From contig JAQGLH010000239.1 in the NCBI GenBank assembly GCA_028293005.1, forward strand, positions 1 through 8,943: a stretch of 8,943 nucleotides of DNA, written 5' to 3'. The notes under the pieces were generated by a model. That model did not search any database and was not told where the DNA came from. It saw only the letters and a program-made list of their open reading frames with translations. Positions 1 through 5,990 of this stretch are shown here, piece by piece; position 1 is the first letter of the stretch, and each line of letters begins with the position of its first letter. The position numbers were made by a program, and so were the translations under genes. The DNA is from Alphaproteobacteria bacterium (GTDB lineage Bacteria; Pseudomonadota; Alphaproteobacteria; Sphingomonadales; Sphingomonadaceae).

Positions 1-25
1 CGGTGATCGACACCCAAGGTATCAT
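1..25 (-). CDS. 5' end of an unidentified leftward gene (partial)
   Basis: On the minus strand an ATG at 25-23 is preceded by a good ribosome binding site (AAAGGAG, 8 bases before the ATG). The frame stays open for the eight codons in the window, reading MIPWVSIT. This is too short to identify. The start is favoured by the ribosome binding site and by a CtrA-like box about 75 bases upstream. The alternative is that these bases belong to a rightward reading frame that is open from the window edge to the stop at 182-184. That frame is rich in arginine and has no supporting features. Confidence 0.4.
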
Positions 26-100
26 CGACAAGGCTCCTTTCGCGTTCCGCGCGGAGGCTCGGCAGGTCGGTTCGTGCGGGCAGAAAAGAAGCGCTCGCCG

Positions 101-117
101 TTAACGCCCCGTTTACC
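101..117. promoter_or_regulatory. CtrA-like binding box
   Basis: The sequence TTAA, seven bases, then TTTACC matches the alphaproteobacterial CtrA consensus (TTAA-N7-TTAA) with one mismatch in the second half-site. It lies about 75 bases upstream of the leftward start at 25 and could also serve a rightward transcript ending at the terminator at 188-219. That this is a CtrA site is inference from the motif alone; such short AT-rich motifs are uncommon in this G+C-rich window but can occur by chance. Confidence 0.3.
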
Positions 118-187
118 AACGCTGATGTACAAGGAGCGGGTGCCGCATTGGGCACACTTCCTCCCTAGCAGGCTTAAGGCCTAAACT

Positions 188-219
188 GGGCCGCCCCTCA
201 CCGGGCGGCCCGCTCTTTT
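188..219 (+). terminator. Rho-independent terminator ending a rightward transcript
   Basis: A perfect 9-bp stem (GGGCCGCCC at 188-196, GGGCGGCCC at 203-211) with a 6-base loop is followed by the T-rich run TCTTTT. The T-rich side is only on the plus strand, so it ends a rightward transcript. No convincing rightward gene lies before it in the window. Candidates are a small RNA starting near 120, the 19-codon frame at 125-184 (no ribosome binding site), or the 3' end of a gene outside the window. Confidence 0.7.
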
Positions 220-425
220 GTGCGGCCGGCTCTTTCGGCGGCTTGCCTAGGCGGGGAATCGCCTCTAGCGCGCGTGCGCAGTGGCAGCCCGAGCATTGTT
301 TCACGCACGCCAAGCCGACATGCCGCGTGCTTTGCGATGCCGCTCGCCGCAGAAAGCGCAATTCCTATGAAACGTGACCTTCCTCCAAGCTCCCTGTTGC
401 TCCCGGGCGGGCGCACTCTCACCGG
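220..425 (+). other. Non-coding upstream region of queC
   Basis: I find no convincing gene here. The reading frames that cross it have no ribosome binding site and no recognisable protein features. It should contain the queC promoter, but I see no good -35/-10 pair. I looked for a preQ1 riboswitch, expected upstream of some queuosine genes, and saw no recognisable aptamer. A short frame starting at ATG 367 (MKRDLPP...) ends at 438, overlapping the queC start by 13 bases. Confidence 0.4.
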
Positions 426-1136
426 ATGCTGGGCGTGACCGAGCCGCTGGCGGTGGTGCTGCTGTCGGGGGGTCTCGATTCGATGGTGGCCGGCGCGCTG
501 GCGCGCGAGCGGGGATATCGCGTGGTCGCGCTGACCATCGATTATCAGCAGCGGCACCGTGTCGAGATCGAAGCCGCGGGCCGAATCGCCGCCGCGCTCG
601 GTGCAGAACGACAGATATTGCTCCCGCTGGACCTGCGCCAGTTCGGAGGGTCGGCGCTGACCGCCGACATCCCGGTTCCAAAGGGCGGCGTCGGCGACGG
701 CATACCGGTGACATATGTTCCGGCCCGCAACACGATCTTCCTTTCGCTCGCGCTCGGGCTGGCGGAGGCATCCGGCGCTCGCGACATCTTCATCGGCGTC
801 AATGCCCTCGATTATTCCGGCTATCCCGACTGCCGTGAGGAATTTGTCGACCAGTTCGAACGGCTCGCGAACGTCGCGACCAAGGCCGGCGTCGAGGAAG
901 GTGGCTTTTCAGTTCACCGCCCTTTGGTGCGGCTGACCAAAAGCGAGATCGTTCGAGAAGCCGCGCGGCTTGGGCTCGATGCCGGTCTCAGCTGGTCCTG
1001 CTACGATCCGACCTATCACGGGCTTCATTGCGGCCTGTGCGACAGCTGCCGGTTACGTTCGAAGGGATTTGCCGAGGCCGGGCTGCTCGATCCCACCCAA
1101 TATGCGGCGTCGCCTGGAGCTGGCGGAGCAGCCTAG
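426..1136 (+). CDS. queC: 7-cyano-7-deazaguanine synthase QueC
   Basis: QueC makes preQ0 from 7-carboxy-7-deazaguanine, ammonia and ATP in the cytoplasm, a step towards queuosine at the tRNA wobble position. The 236-residue product has the ATP-binding PP-loop SGGLDS at residues 14-19, the conserved VPARN segment near 98-102, and a C-terminal zinc site formed by Cys192, Cys202, Cys205 and Cys208 in SCYDPTYHGLHCGLCDSC. Length and motif order are normal for the family. No Shine-Dalgarno sequence is visible before the ATG at 426; a GTG at 435 is a less likely start. No queD, queE or queF is adjacent, so this copy stands apart from other pathway genes. Its stop codon overlaps the stop of the convergent gene downstream. 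The identification is secure; the exact start is not. Confidence 0.95.
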   Translation: MLGVTEPLAVVLLSGGLDSMVAGALARERGYRVVALTIDYQQRHRVEIEAAGRIAAALGAERQILLPLDLRQFGGSALTADIPVPKGGVGDGIPVTYVPARNTIFLSLALGLAEASGARDIFIGVNALDYSGYPDCREEFVDQFERLANVATKAGVEEGGFSVHRPLVRLTKSEIVREAARLGLDAGLSWSCYDPTYHGLHCGLCDSCRLRSKGFAEAGLLDPTQYAASPGAGGAA

Positions 1137-1804
1137 CTTGCGGGCATGCACTTCTTCTTGAGCTCGTTCTTCTTGTCCCAGCAGCTGTTCTGAAGCGGTG
1201 GCAACGGCTGCAGCTGGATCATGCGCGCATCGTAGCGCAGCGGGAAGCGGTCGTAGGCGGGGATGAGGCTGTTCCTGAGCTCGCGCAGGCGAGCGCGTGC
1301 GGTCAGGTACAATTGGCCCTTCGGCCTTGCGAGCGCTTCCTTGGCGATGGTCGTCGCCGTCTGGCAAAAGCCGAGCTGGGCCTGGAGCGTCGAAAAATTA
1401 TTGTAGGTGATCGTCGAATAATCGTCGAACAGGCGCTGGCCTTCGCGCGGGCCGTGCACTCGTTTGAAATATTTCCCGAGTGTCGTGTAGGCCTCCATCA
1501 GCTCCTTCGAGTGATGCGCGAGGATCCCATTATAATTCTCGACTGCCCGCAGATAGGGTGAGAATTGACACTGCAGCGCGGCGACGTTGAGGCCTGCGCG
1601 CAGGTTCCAGACGAGATGCGCGGCATATTCCTGCGGCGTCGCTTTGGGCAGCGGCAGCCCCACGAGGGGATCGCTGCCCTCGATCGGCGCGGCTTTGAAA
1701 TCGGGATCGAACAGGAAAAGCTGGGCGCTGGCCGATCCGGTAAAGACGCATCCTGCCATGAGGAGGGTCGCTGCCCTGACGCCGTTCTTCAACCAACCAA
1801 CCAT
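1133..1804 (-). CDS. Exported protein of unknown function with four mature cysteines
   Basis: I do not recognise this family. The ATG at 1804 is chosen because GGAGGG lies 3 bases before it and because it places a signal peptide at the N terminus. This consists of basic residues at 6 and 10, a hydrophobic core at 11-23 and a likely signal peptidase I site after SASA at residue 27. A Cys at 19 (LMAGC) resembles a poor lipobox, so a lipoprotein is possible but less likely. The 223-residue product has Cys79, Cys147, Cys208 and Cys219 in the mature part, which could form two disulfides in the periplasm. Residues 60-180 look mainly helical, and the C terminus is lysine-rich (KKNELKKKCMPAS). A frame open further upstream to 1921 lacks signal-peptide logic and is not used. 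It appears monocistronic. Confidence 0.75.
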   Translation of the reverse strand: MVGWLKNGVRAATLLMAGCVFTGSASAQLFLFDPDFKAAPIEGSDPLVGLPLPKATPQEYAAHLVWNLRAGLNVAALQCQFSPYLRAVENYNGILAHHSKELMEAYTTLGKYFKRVHGPREGQRLFDDYSTITYNNFSTLQAQLGFCQTATTIAKEALARPKGQLYLTARARLRELRNSLIPAYDRFPLRYDARMIQLQPLPPLQNSCWDKKNELKKKCMPAS

Positions 1805-1845
1805 GAACCCTCCAGCGGCTTGCGCCGATACGCGCGCAGGCTGCG

Positions 1846-1874
1846 CTCTATGCTTAACACGGCGGCTGCCGCAA
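1846..1874 (-). promoter_or_regulatory. Candidate sigma-70 promoter for the exported protein gene
   Basis: On the minus strand TTGCGG (1874-1869), a 17-base spacer and ATAGAG (1851-1846) form a plausible -35/-10 pair. Transcription would start near 1839, about 35 bases before the ATG at 1804. The strong terminator at 1955-1988 separates this gene from the lipoprotein gene upstream, so it needs its own promoter. The match is by eye and moderate. Confidence 0.3.
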
Positions 1875-1954
1875 TCCAGCCGGTCGAAAATATCCGCCCC
1901 GACGCCGGCACGCCTCGTCACGTGTGCGGCCGCAACCCTCGGGAAAGCAAGCCG

Positions 1955-1988
1955 AAAAGAAAAGGCCGTCCGGTCGCCCGGACGGCCT
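1955..1988 (-). terminator. Strong Rho-independent terminator of the lipoprotein gene
   Basis: A perfect 11-bp stem (AGGCCGTCCGG against CCGGACGGCCT, 1963-1973 and 1978-1988) with a 4-base loop is followed on the minus strand by TTTTCTTTT, counting the last stem T. It lies 26 bases after the stop codon of the small lipoprotein gene. The T tract is only on the minus-strand side, so the direction is clear. Confidence 0.92.
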
Positions 1989-2014
1989 CCTTCAATTCGA
2001 TGACACGGAAAGGA

Positions 2015-2287
2015 TTACATTCCGTTCGTCATGTTGCCGGCGTCGGTGGTGTTGCTTGTCCCGCCGATGTCGGTGGTCATGGCGTCCGTTGCCATATTGG
2101 CGTCGGCACCCGTGCCCGCATCGATCGCGGTCACGTCGTTGGTCGTGTCAAGCGTGGAATCGGTTCCGAGATCGGACGTCATTGCGTTATTCGCAGCTTC
2201 GTCTCCGTGGCCACCGCAAGCAGAAACAAGCAGCGCCGCGCCGGCAACCATAGATCCGGTCAAGATTTTCGAAAGAAGTGCACGCAT
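2015..2287 (-). CDS. Small Asp/Thr/Asn-rich lipoprotein, unknown function
   Basis: The 90-residue product starts at the ATG at 2287, which has GGGAG 7 bases upstream. Its N terminus (MRALLSKILTGSMVAGAALL) is a signal sequence ending in the lipobox VSAC, with Cys24 as the expected lipidated residue. The mature 67 residues are low-complexity and probably unstructured: ten Asp, one Glu, many Thr, Ala, Asn and Gly, five Met, and no Lys or Arg. Similar units such as ATDAMTTD and NTTDAGNMTNGM suggest internal repetition. It should be anchored to the inner or outer membrane as an acidic tail. The lipobox, ribosome binding site and dedicated terminator together argue that it is a real, well-expressed gene. 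The role is unknown; metal binding through Asp and Met is possible but unsupported. Confidence 0.85.
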   Translation of the reverse strand: MRALLSKILTGSMVAGAALLVSACGGHGDEAANNAMTSDLGTDSTLDTTNDVTAIDAGTGADANMATDAMTTDIGGTSNTTDAGNMTNGM

Positions 2288-2383
2288 TGATAAACTCCCT
2301 AGATTGACGATCTGGTCGGGTAGGCCCCTTTTTGCCAAATCAGTTCTTACACTAAACGGAAAGAAATCGGCTCTCAAGCCTTC

Positions 2384-3049
2384 TCAGTTCCTCGCCTCGA
2401 GAGAGGAAAGAAAATGGTCGAGCCCCTGTCGCAGTGCCAGGTCGAAACGTCGCTGCCCTTCGGAAACTCCTATCTCGTCGAGGCTGGTCACTGGAAAGTC
2501 CGCAATACCGCATGGCACTATGCCTGAAAAGTGAGAAAGTTCCGGATCGATGTTGACCGAGAAACCGTGCATCGTGATCCAGCGGCGCACGCGAACGCCG
2601 ATCGCTCCGATCTTCGCTTCCGTGCCGCCGTGATCGACCCAGATTCCGATCCGGCCCGGCGCGCGATAGGCGGTAATCCCCAATTGGGCCAGCGAGGCGA
2701 TCAGCCAGCCTTCGAGCGCGTGGACGAAGCGCCGCACGTCGCGGCCACGCCGGTTGAGGTCCAGCAGCACATAGCCGACCCGCTGGCCGGGCCCATGATA
2801 AGTGTAGCGGCCGCCGCGGCCGGCCTCGTGGACGGGCAGATCGTTGGGGTTGAAGAGCTCGGCCGGGTCTGCGCTTGTTCCCGCCGTGTAGAGCGGCGGA
2901 TGCTCGAGCAGCCAGATCAGCTCGCCCGCAGTGCCGGCATGAATCGCCGCTGCCCTTTGCTCCATCGCGGCGAGCGCTTCGGCATAATCGGTCAATCCGT
3001 CCGACTGCCGCCATTCGATCGCCTGCGCTCCGCTCGTATCCACGTCCAT
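2384..3049 (-). CDS. lipB: Octanoyl-[acyl-carrier-protein]:protein octanoyltransferase LipB
   Basis: LipB moves the octanoyl group from acyl carrier protein to lipoyl domains of 2-oxoacid dehydrogenases and the glycine cleavage system, the first step of lipoate synthesis in the cytoplasm. The ATG at 3049 is chosen because GGAG lies 7 bases upstream; a TTG at 3097 would add 16 residues but has less support. The 221-residue protein shows [11 protein letters not shown] (47-57), the family signature [13 protein letters not shown] (77-89), and the catalytic pair Lys146 (EAKIGAIG) and Cys180 (GIVPCGI). Length is typical. No lipA is adjacent. After the stop a weak 4-bp hairpin (GGCT/AGCC) followed by a T-rich stretch may slow transcription before the lipoprotein gene 96 bases on. 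Divergent from the membrane protein gene. Confidence 0.95.
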   Translation of the reverse strand: MDVDTSGAQAIEWRQSDGLTDYAEALAAMEQRAAAIHAGTAGELIWLLEHPPLYTAGTSADPAELFNPNDLPVHEAGRGGRYTYHGPGQRVGYVLLDLNRRGRDVRRFVHALEGWLIASLAQLGITAYRAPGRIGIWVDHGGTEAKIGAIGVRVRRWITMHGFSVNIDPELSHFSGIVPCGIADFPVTSLDEIGVSEGQRRFDLALRQGLDHFLSSLEARN

Positions 3050-3091
3050 CGGATGTCTCCGCCACAAGCCGGGAACGGGATCAAGCCTTGC

Positions 3092-3120
3092 TTGCAACGG
3101 CGAGGGGCTGATCGCTATGG
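3092..3120 (+). promoter_or_regulatory. Candidate sigma-70 promoter for the membrane protein gene
   Basis: TTGCAA (3092-3097), a 17-base spacer and CTATGG (3115-3120) form a possible -35/-10 pair in the 98-base gap between lipB and the divergent membrane protein gene. Transcription would start about 20 bases before the ATG at 3148. The -10 match is mediocre, and no experimental or comparative support is available here. Confidence 0.25.
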
Positions 3121-3147
3121 CGAAGGAGAGCAGCGAGGGCCACGGTG

Positions 3148-3885
3148 ATGAGATTTTCCTACAATGCAGTATGGCAGGATACGGTCGCGCTGATGCGCGG
3201 GCATCTGCCGCTGGTCATCGCCATCGCCGGCGTGTTTCTTTTCCTGCCGGACCTGCTCGTCGCGCATTTCCTTCCCCCGCCCGAAAAGGCCGGCAGCGTC
3301 GATGCGATGATCACGGCGATGAGCGACTATCTTAGCGGCAACTGGCATTGGCTGCTGATCGACTCGCTCGTCAACATGCTCGGCACGATCGCGATCCTCA
3401 GCCTGATCTTCGACCGCGAACGTCCCACGGTGGGCGGTGCGATCGCCGGCGGCATTCAGCTTCTGCCCTCCTACTTCGTCGCGTTCCTGTTGTCCGGGCT
3501 GATCCTCGGCACGGCGTTCATGGCGCTGATCGTGCCGTTCCTCTATTTTTACGGGCGGCTGGTGCCGCTCGCGCCGGTCGTCGTTGCCGAGCGACGGCGC
3601 AATCCGATCGACGCGCTTCGCCGCTGCTTCGAGGTCACACGCGGCAATGGCTGGGCGCTGTTCGGGCTCATCCTGATTGTCTTCGTGGCCTTCACCGTGG
3701 TCACGCTGGCGCTAGCGGTCGTGTTCGGCTCGCTGTTCGTGCTGCTGCTGGGTCGGGATCTCGGAGGCTTTCTGCTGCTGATCCTGACGACTGCGCTCAG
3801 CGCAGCCTTCCACACCGTCCTGATCCTGCTCGGCGCTGCCGCCTATCGGCAACTCAGCGGAGCGGTCACGGAGCCCATTCTTTAG
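3148..3885 (+). CDS. Polytopic inner-membrane protein, unknown function
   Basis: The 245-residue product is very hydrophobic with about six membrane segments: roughly 20-42, 67-88, 104-125, 120-140, one or two within 170-201, and 206-232. Between the central segments lies a cytoplasmic-type stretch, [23 protein letters not shown] (given by key residues: RRR at 149-151, ALRR at 156-159, TRGN at 164-167). This stretch resembles the 'ALRRSxxLTRGNxW' pattern of YciC-like and glycerophosphodiester phosphodiesterase membrane-domain proteins. No catalytic phosphodiesterase domain is attached. The ATG at 3148 is preferred, with GAGGG 8 bases upstream; a GTG at 3145 is also possible. It is transcribed alone, divergent from lipB and convergent with the GNAT gene, whose stop is 26 bases away. 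Gene reality is secure; function is not assignable. Confidence 0.85.
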   Translation: MRFSYNAVWQDTVALMRGHLPLVIAIAGVFLFLPDLLVAHFLPPPEKAGSVDAMITAMSDYLSGNWHWLLIDSLVNMLGTIAILSLIFDRERPTVGGAIAGGIQLLPSYFVAFLLSGLILGTAFMALIVPFLYFYGRLVPLAPVVVAERRRNPIDALRRCFEVTRGNGWALFGLILIVFVAFTVVTLALAVVFGSLFVLLLGRDLGGFLLLILTTALSAAFHTVLILLGAAAYRQLSGAVTEPIL

Positions 3886-3911
3886 CGATCGGGCCGAGCG
3901 ATCGAGCCTGG

Positions 3912-4517
3912 CTATGGCTCCAGCAGCGGGATCTGAGGCGCGACGTCGCGCGGCAGCAAACCGAGCAGCCGCGGATCGGGGAAGCTCTCGAAGGACCGCC
4001 GATAGGGCGTGAACCCGGCGCTCAAATAGGCCGGCAGCGCAGCCGGATGGTCGAGCGTGCAGGTATTGACCCGAAGCCGCTGGACGCCGGCGCGCCAGCC
4101 GAGCGCGAGCAGCTGCGCGAACAGCCATTTGCCATGGCCGCGCCCCGCGAGCTCCGGAACGAGGCCGAGGAATCGAATCAGACAGTGGCCGGGGTCGCTG
4201 AAGTCGAGCTCGATCATGCCGACCTCGATTCCCGATCGATCGACCACGGCATGGACCTCGCCGACATTGGCGCGAAGCACGTCATCGTTCATCGCGAGGC
4301 GAGAATACCAGAGCCAGCGGCCGCCGACGCGCTCGAACAGCAGGCGGTATTTGGCGGGATCGACCTCACGCCACCGCTCGAGCCGGAACGGGGAGGGGGG
4401 CAGCGGCCGCGGCCGCGGCCGCGCATTCATCTCGAGATAGGTGACGACCGCGCCGACCTGGCCCGGCGCAAGATCGGCCAGGCTCCCCGGCTTCAGGCTC
4501 CCCGGCTTCAGGACCAT
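3912..4517 (-). CDS. GNAT-family N-acetyltransferase
   Basis: The 201-residue protein carries a GNAT domain at about 85-175. The acetyl-CoA pyrophosphate loop is GRGHGK (125-130), preceded by the strand IRFLGLVPEL. The following segment VNTCTLDHPAALPAYLSAGFTPY is the usual end of the fold, with Tyr164 a candidate general acid. The C terminus (DPRLLGLLPRD...) and the N-terminal AVVTYLEM segment fit an alphaproteobacterial GNAT group I remember, but its substrate is not known to me. The ATG at 4517 overlaps the hemF end by 10 bases, indicating translational coupling. The N terminus contains a tandem KPGSLKPGSL from a 15-bp DNA duplication, and residues 33-38 are an Arg-Pro repeat encoded by repeated GGCCGC. 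It is the last gene of the trmL-hemF operon. Confidence 0.88.
   Translation of the reverse strand: MVLKPGSLKPGSLADLAPGQVGAVVTYLEMNARPRPRPLPPSPFRLERWREVDPAKYRLLFERVGGRWLWYSRLAMNDDVLRANVGEVHAVVDRSGIEVGMIELDFSDPGHCLIRFLGLVPELAGRGHGKWLFAQLLALGWRAGVQRLRVNTCTLDHPAALPAYLSAGFTPYRRSFESFPDPRLLGLLPRDVAPQIPLLEP
4479..4512. repeat. 15-bp tandem duplication at the hemF/GNAT junction
   Basis: A 15-base unit (CAGGCTCCCCGGCTT on the plus strand) is present 2.3 times, without mismatch. The period is a multiple of three, so both overlapping frames are preserved. It encodes KPGSL twice in the GNAT protein, and the right-hand copy contains the hemF stop codon (4508-4510). It looks like a recent slippage product. 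Confidence 0.85.
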
Positions 4518-5350
4518 GCCGCCACCGGGGGCAGGCTCATCAGGATCGCATCGACGTTGCCGCCGGTCTTGAGGCCGAACAAGGTGCCGCGGTCATAGAT
4601 CAGGTTGAACTCGGCATAGCGGCCGCGCCATTCGAGCTGTCGCGCCTTTTCCGCGTCGGTGAACGGCGTGCCCATCCGCCTCCGCACCAGCTTGGGGAAG
4701 ATCGCGAGGAGCGCCTCGCCGACATCGCGGGTGAAGGCGAAGCCCTTCTGGAAATCGCCTTCGAGATGATCGTAGAAGATCCCGCCCACGCCGCGATGCA
4801 CGCCGCGGTGGGGGATGAAGAAATAATCCTCCGCCCATTTGCGGTATCGCTCGTAATAGGTCGGGTCGTGCCGCTCGCACGCGGCCTGCAGCGCCTCGTG
4901 GAACTCCCTCGTGTCGTGCTCGTAGGGGATCGGCGGGTTGAGATCGGCGCCGCCGCCGAACCAGCGCCGCTGCGTGCTGAGGAAGCGCATGTTCATATGC
5001 ACCGCCGGCGCGTGCGGATTTGCCATGTGCGCGACCAGGCTGATCCCGGTGGCCGAGAAGCGGGGATCCTCGCCCGCGCCGTGGATCGTCTTGGCGAATT
5101 CGGGGTTGAAGCGTCCACCGACGGTCGAGACATTGACGCCCACCTTCTCGAAGACCGCGCCTTTCATCAGCCCGCGCACGCCTCCGCCGCCGGGGGCGCC
5201 GCTGTCGTCGGGCCGGTCCCAGGGAATATAGTCGAAGCGCGCCGCGCTGCCACCCTCGCGCTCGATGGTTTCGAACTCCGCGCAAATCCGGTCGCGCAGC
5301 GATTCGAACCATGCGCGCGCCTCCTTTTGCTCGTGATCGAGCTCGATCAT
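4508..5350 (-). CDS. hemF: Oxygen-dependent coproporphyrinogen III oxidase HemF
   Basis: HemF uses O2 to decarboxylate two propionates of coproporphyrinogen III to vinyl groups, giving protoporphyrinogen IX, in the cytoplasm. The ATG at 5350 is chosen because it forms an ATGA overlap with the trmL stop and has AAGGGA 8 bases upstream. The in-frame ATG at 5359 has the same AAGGG directly against it, which is too close. The 280-residue product shows the glycine-rich GAPGGGGVRG (51-60), VAHMANPHAPAVHMNMR (106-122) with conserved His108 and His118, WFGGGADLNP (130-139), FIPHRGVHRGVGGIFYD (178-194), and the signature RGRYAEFNLIYDRGT (242-256) with GNVDAILMSLPP. Length is normal and no key residue is missing. 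Co-transcribed with trmL and the GNAT gene, divergent from the bc1 operon that consumes haem. Confidence 0.97.
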   Translation of the reverse strand: MIELDHEQKEARAWFESLRDRICAEFETIEREGGSAARFDYIPWDRPDDSGAPGGGGVRGLMKGAVFEKVGVNVSTVGGRFNPEFAKTIHGAGEDPRFSATGISLVAHMANPHAPAVHMNMRFLSTQRRWFGGGADLNPPIPYEHDTREFHEALQAACERHDPTYYERYRKWAEDYFFIPHRGVHRGVGGIFYDHLEGDFQKGFAFTRDVGEALLAIFPKLVRRRMGTPFTDAEKARQLEWRGRYAEFNLIYDRGTLFGLKTGGNVDAILMSLPPVAAWS

Positions 5351-5796
5351 TCGGGCCATCCCTTCGTCTGTCTAAGCGCTTCGCCGAGCGCGATGCCTGC
5401 CGCGATCGCAATGTTCAAGGATCGCGCGGCCGCGACCTGCGGAATGCGAATGCGTTCGTCGGCACGGGAATGGACCTGCGGTGGCGCGCCGCTGCTCTCG
5501 GAACCCAGCAGCAGGATGTCGTCGGCGTCGAAGCGGGCATCGGGGAGCAGCATTGTGGCGCTTGTCGTCAGCAATATGATCCGCCCTCGCACGTCCTGCT
5601 CGAACGCGGCCCAGCTCGGGTGCCGTTTCACCTCGGCGATCTCCGCATAGTCCATGCCGGCGCGCTTCAGGGCCCGGTCGGAATAAGCGAATCCGCACGG
5701 TTCGATGATGTCCACGCCGACGCCAAGGCAGGCCGCCAGTCTCAGGATCGTTCCGACATTCCCAGCCTGGTCGGGCTGATAAAGGGCGATGCGCAT
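5347..5796 (-). CDS. trmL: tRNA (cytidine(34)-2'-O)-methyltransferase TrmL
   Basis: TrmL methylates the 2'-OH of the wobble nucleotide in certain leucine tRNAs using S-adenosylmethionine. The 149-residue protein is a compact SPOUT enzyme without extra domains. It has motif 1 AGNVGTILRLAAC (11-23) with Asn13 and Arg19, motif 2 LLLGSESSGAP (95-105), and motif 3 IRIPQVAAARSLNIAIAAG (116-134), which forms the trefoil knot. The start MRIALYQPDQ is typical for the family. No Shine-Dalgarno sequence precedes the ATG at 5796; see the nearby candidate promoter, which would give a nearly leaderless message. It is the first gene of the operon and its stop overlaps the hemF start by 4 bases (ATGA). Other members of this family have been called spoU or CspR-like; TrmL is the best fit. 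Confidence 0.92.
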   Translation of the reverse strand: MRIALYQPDQAGNVGTILRLAACLGVGVDIIEPCGFAYSDRALKRAGMDYAEIAEVKRHPSWAAFEQDVRGRIILLTTSATMLLPDARFDADDILLLGSESSGAPPQVHSRADERIRIPQVAAARSLNIAIAAGIALGEALRQTKGWPE

Positions 5797-5804
5797 GGCG
5801 GTGC

Positions 5805-5833
5805 GATAGCGCGCGCGGCGGGGCGTGTCACAA
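5805..5833 (-). promoter_or_regulatory. Candidate promoter of trmL-hemF-GNAT
   Basis: On the minus strand TTGTGA (5833-5828), a 17-base spacer and GCTATC (5810-5805) form a plausible -35/-10 pair. The -10 element ends only 8 bases before the trmL ATG, so the transcript would have almost no leader. That agrees with the lack of a ribosome binding site before trmL. Confidence 0.35.
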
Positions 5834-5850
5834 GCGCGTTAAAATGGCTG

Positions 5851-5879
5851 TTGGCAAAGCGCCGTTCACGCGGCTATCA
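5851..5879 (+). promoter_or_regulatory. Candidate promoter of the petABC operon
   Basis: TTGGCA (5851-5856), exactly 17 bases, then CTATCA (5874-5879) is a good sigma-70-type pair. Transcription would start near 5886, leaving a leader of about 105 bases before petA. The leader has a small hairpin (GGCAT/ATGCC, near 5908-5924) of unknown meaning. The elements lie back to back with the candidate trmL promoter. Confidence 0.45.
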
Positions 5880-5990
5880 GGCGCCGCAGCCGCCGGATCC
5901 GCCGCGTGGCATTGTACGGATGCCGCCCTGGCCGCGCTCTCGATGGCCGAGGTTGTCCGCACATCCGATTTGAATCGCTAAAGGGCTATG

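Noticed and set aside
113..361. Minus-strand frame containing CSGCH, resembling a c-type haem-binding motif.
   Set aside because: There is no signal peptide, ribosome binding site or other cytochrome feature, and the frame runs through the terminator at 188-219; the motif is probably chance.
220..425. PreQ1 riboswitch upstream of queC.
   Set aside because: No aptamer-like hairpin with the A-rich tail or other known preQ1 class pattern is visible.
3886..3925. Bidirectional terminator between the convergent membrane protein and GNAT genes.
   Set aside because: A GAGCC/GGCTC hairpin exists near 3903-3920 but there is no T run on either side.
4403..4424. Overlapping NotI-type GCGGCCGC repeats.
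   Set aside because: They are explained by an Arg-Pro run in the GNAT coding sequence and show no sign of a separate function.
3348..4598. Long plus-strand frame of 416 codons spanning the membrane protein and GNAT genes.
   Set aside because: It is Arg/Ala-rich, has no domain, and covers two better-supported genes on both strands.
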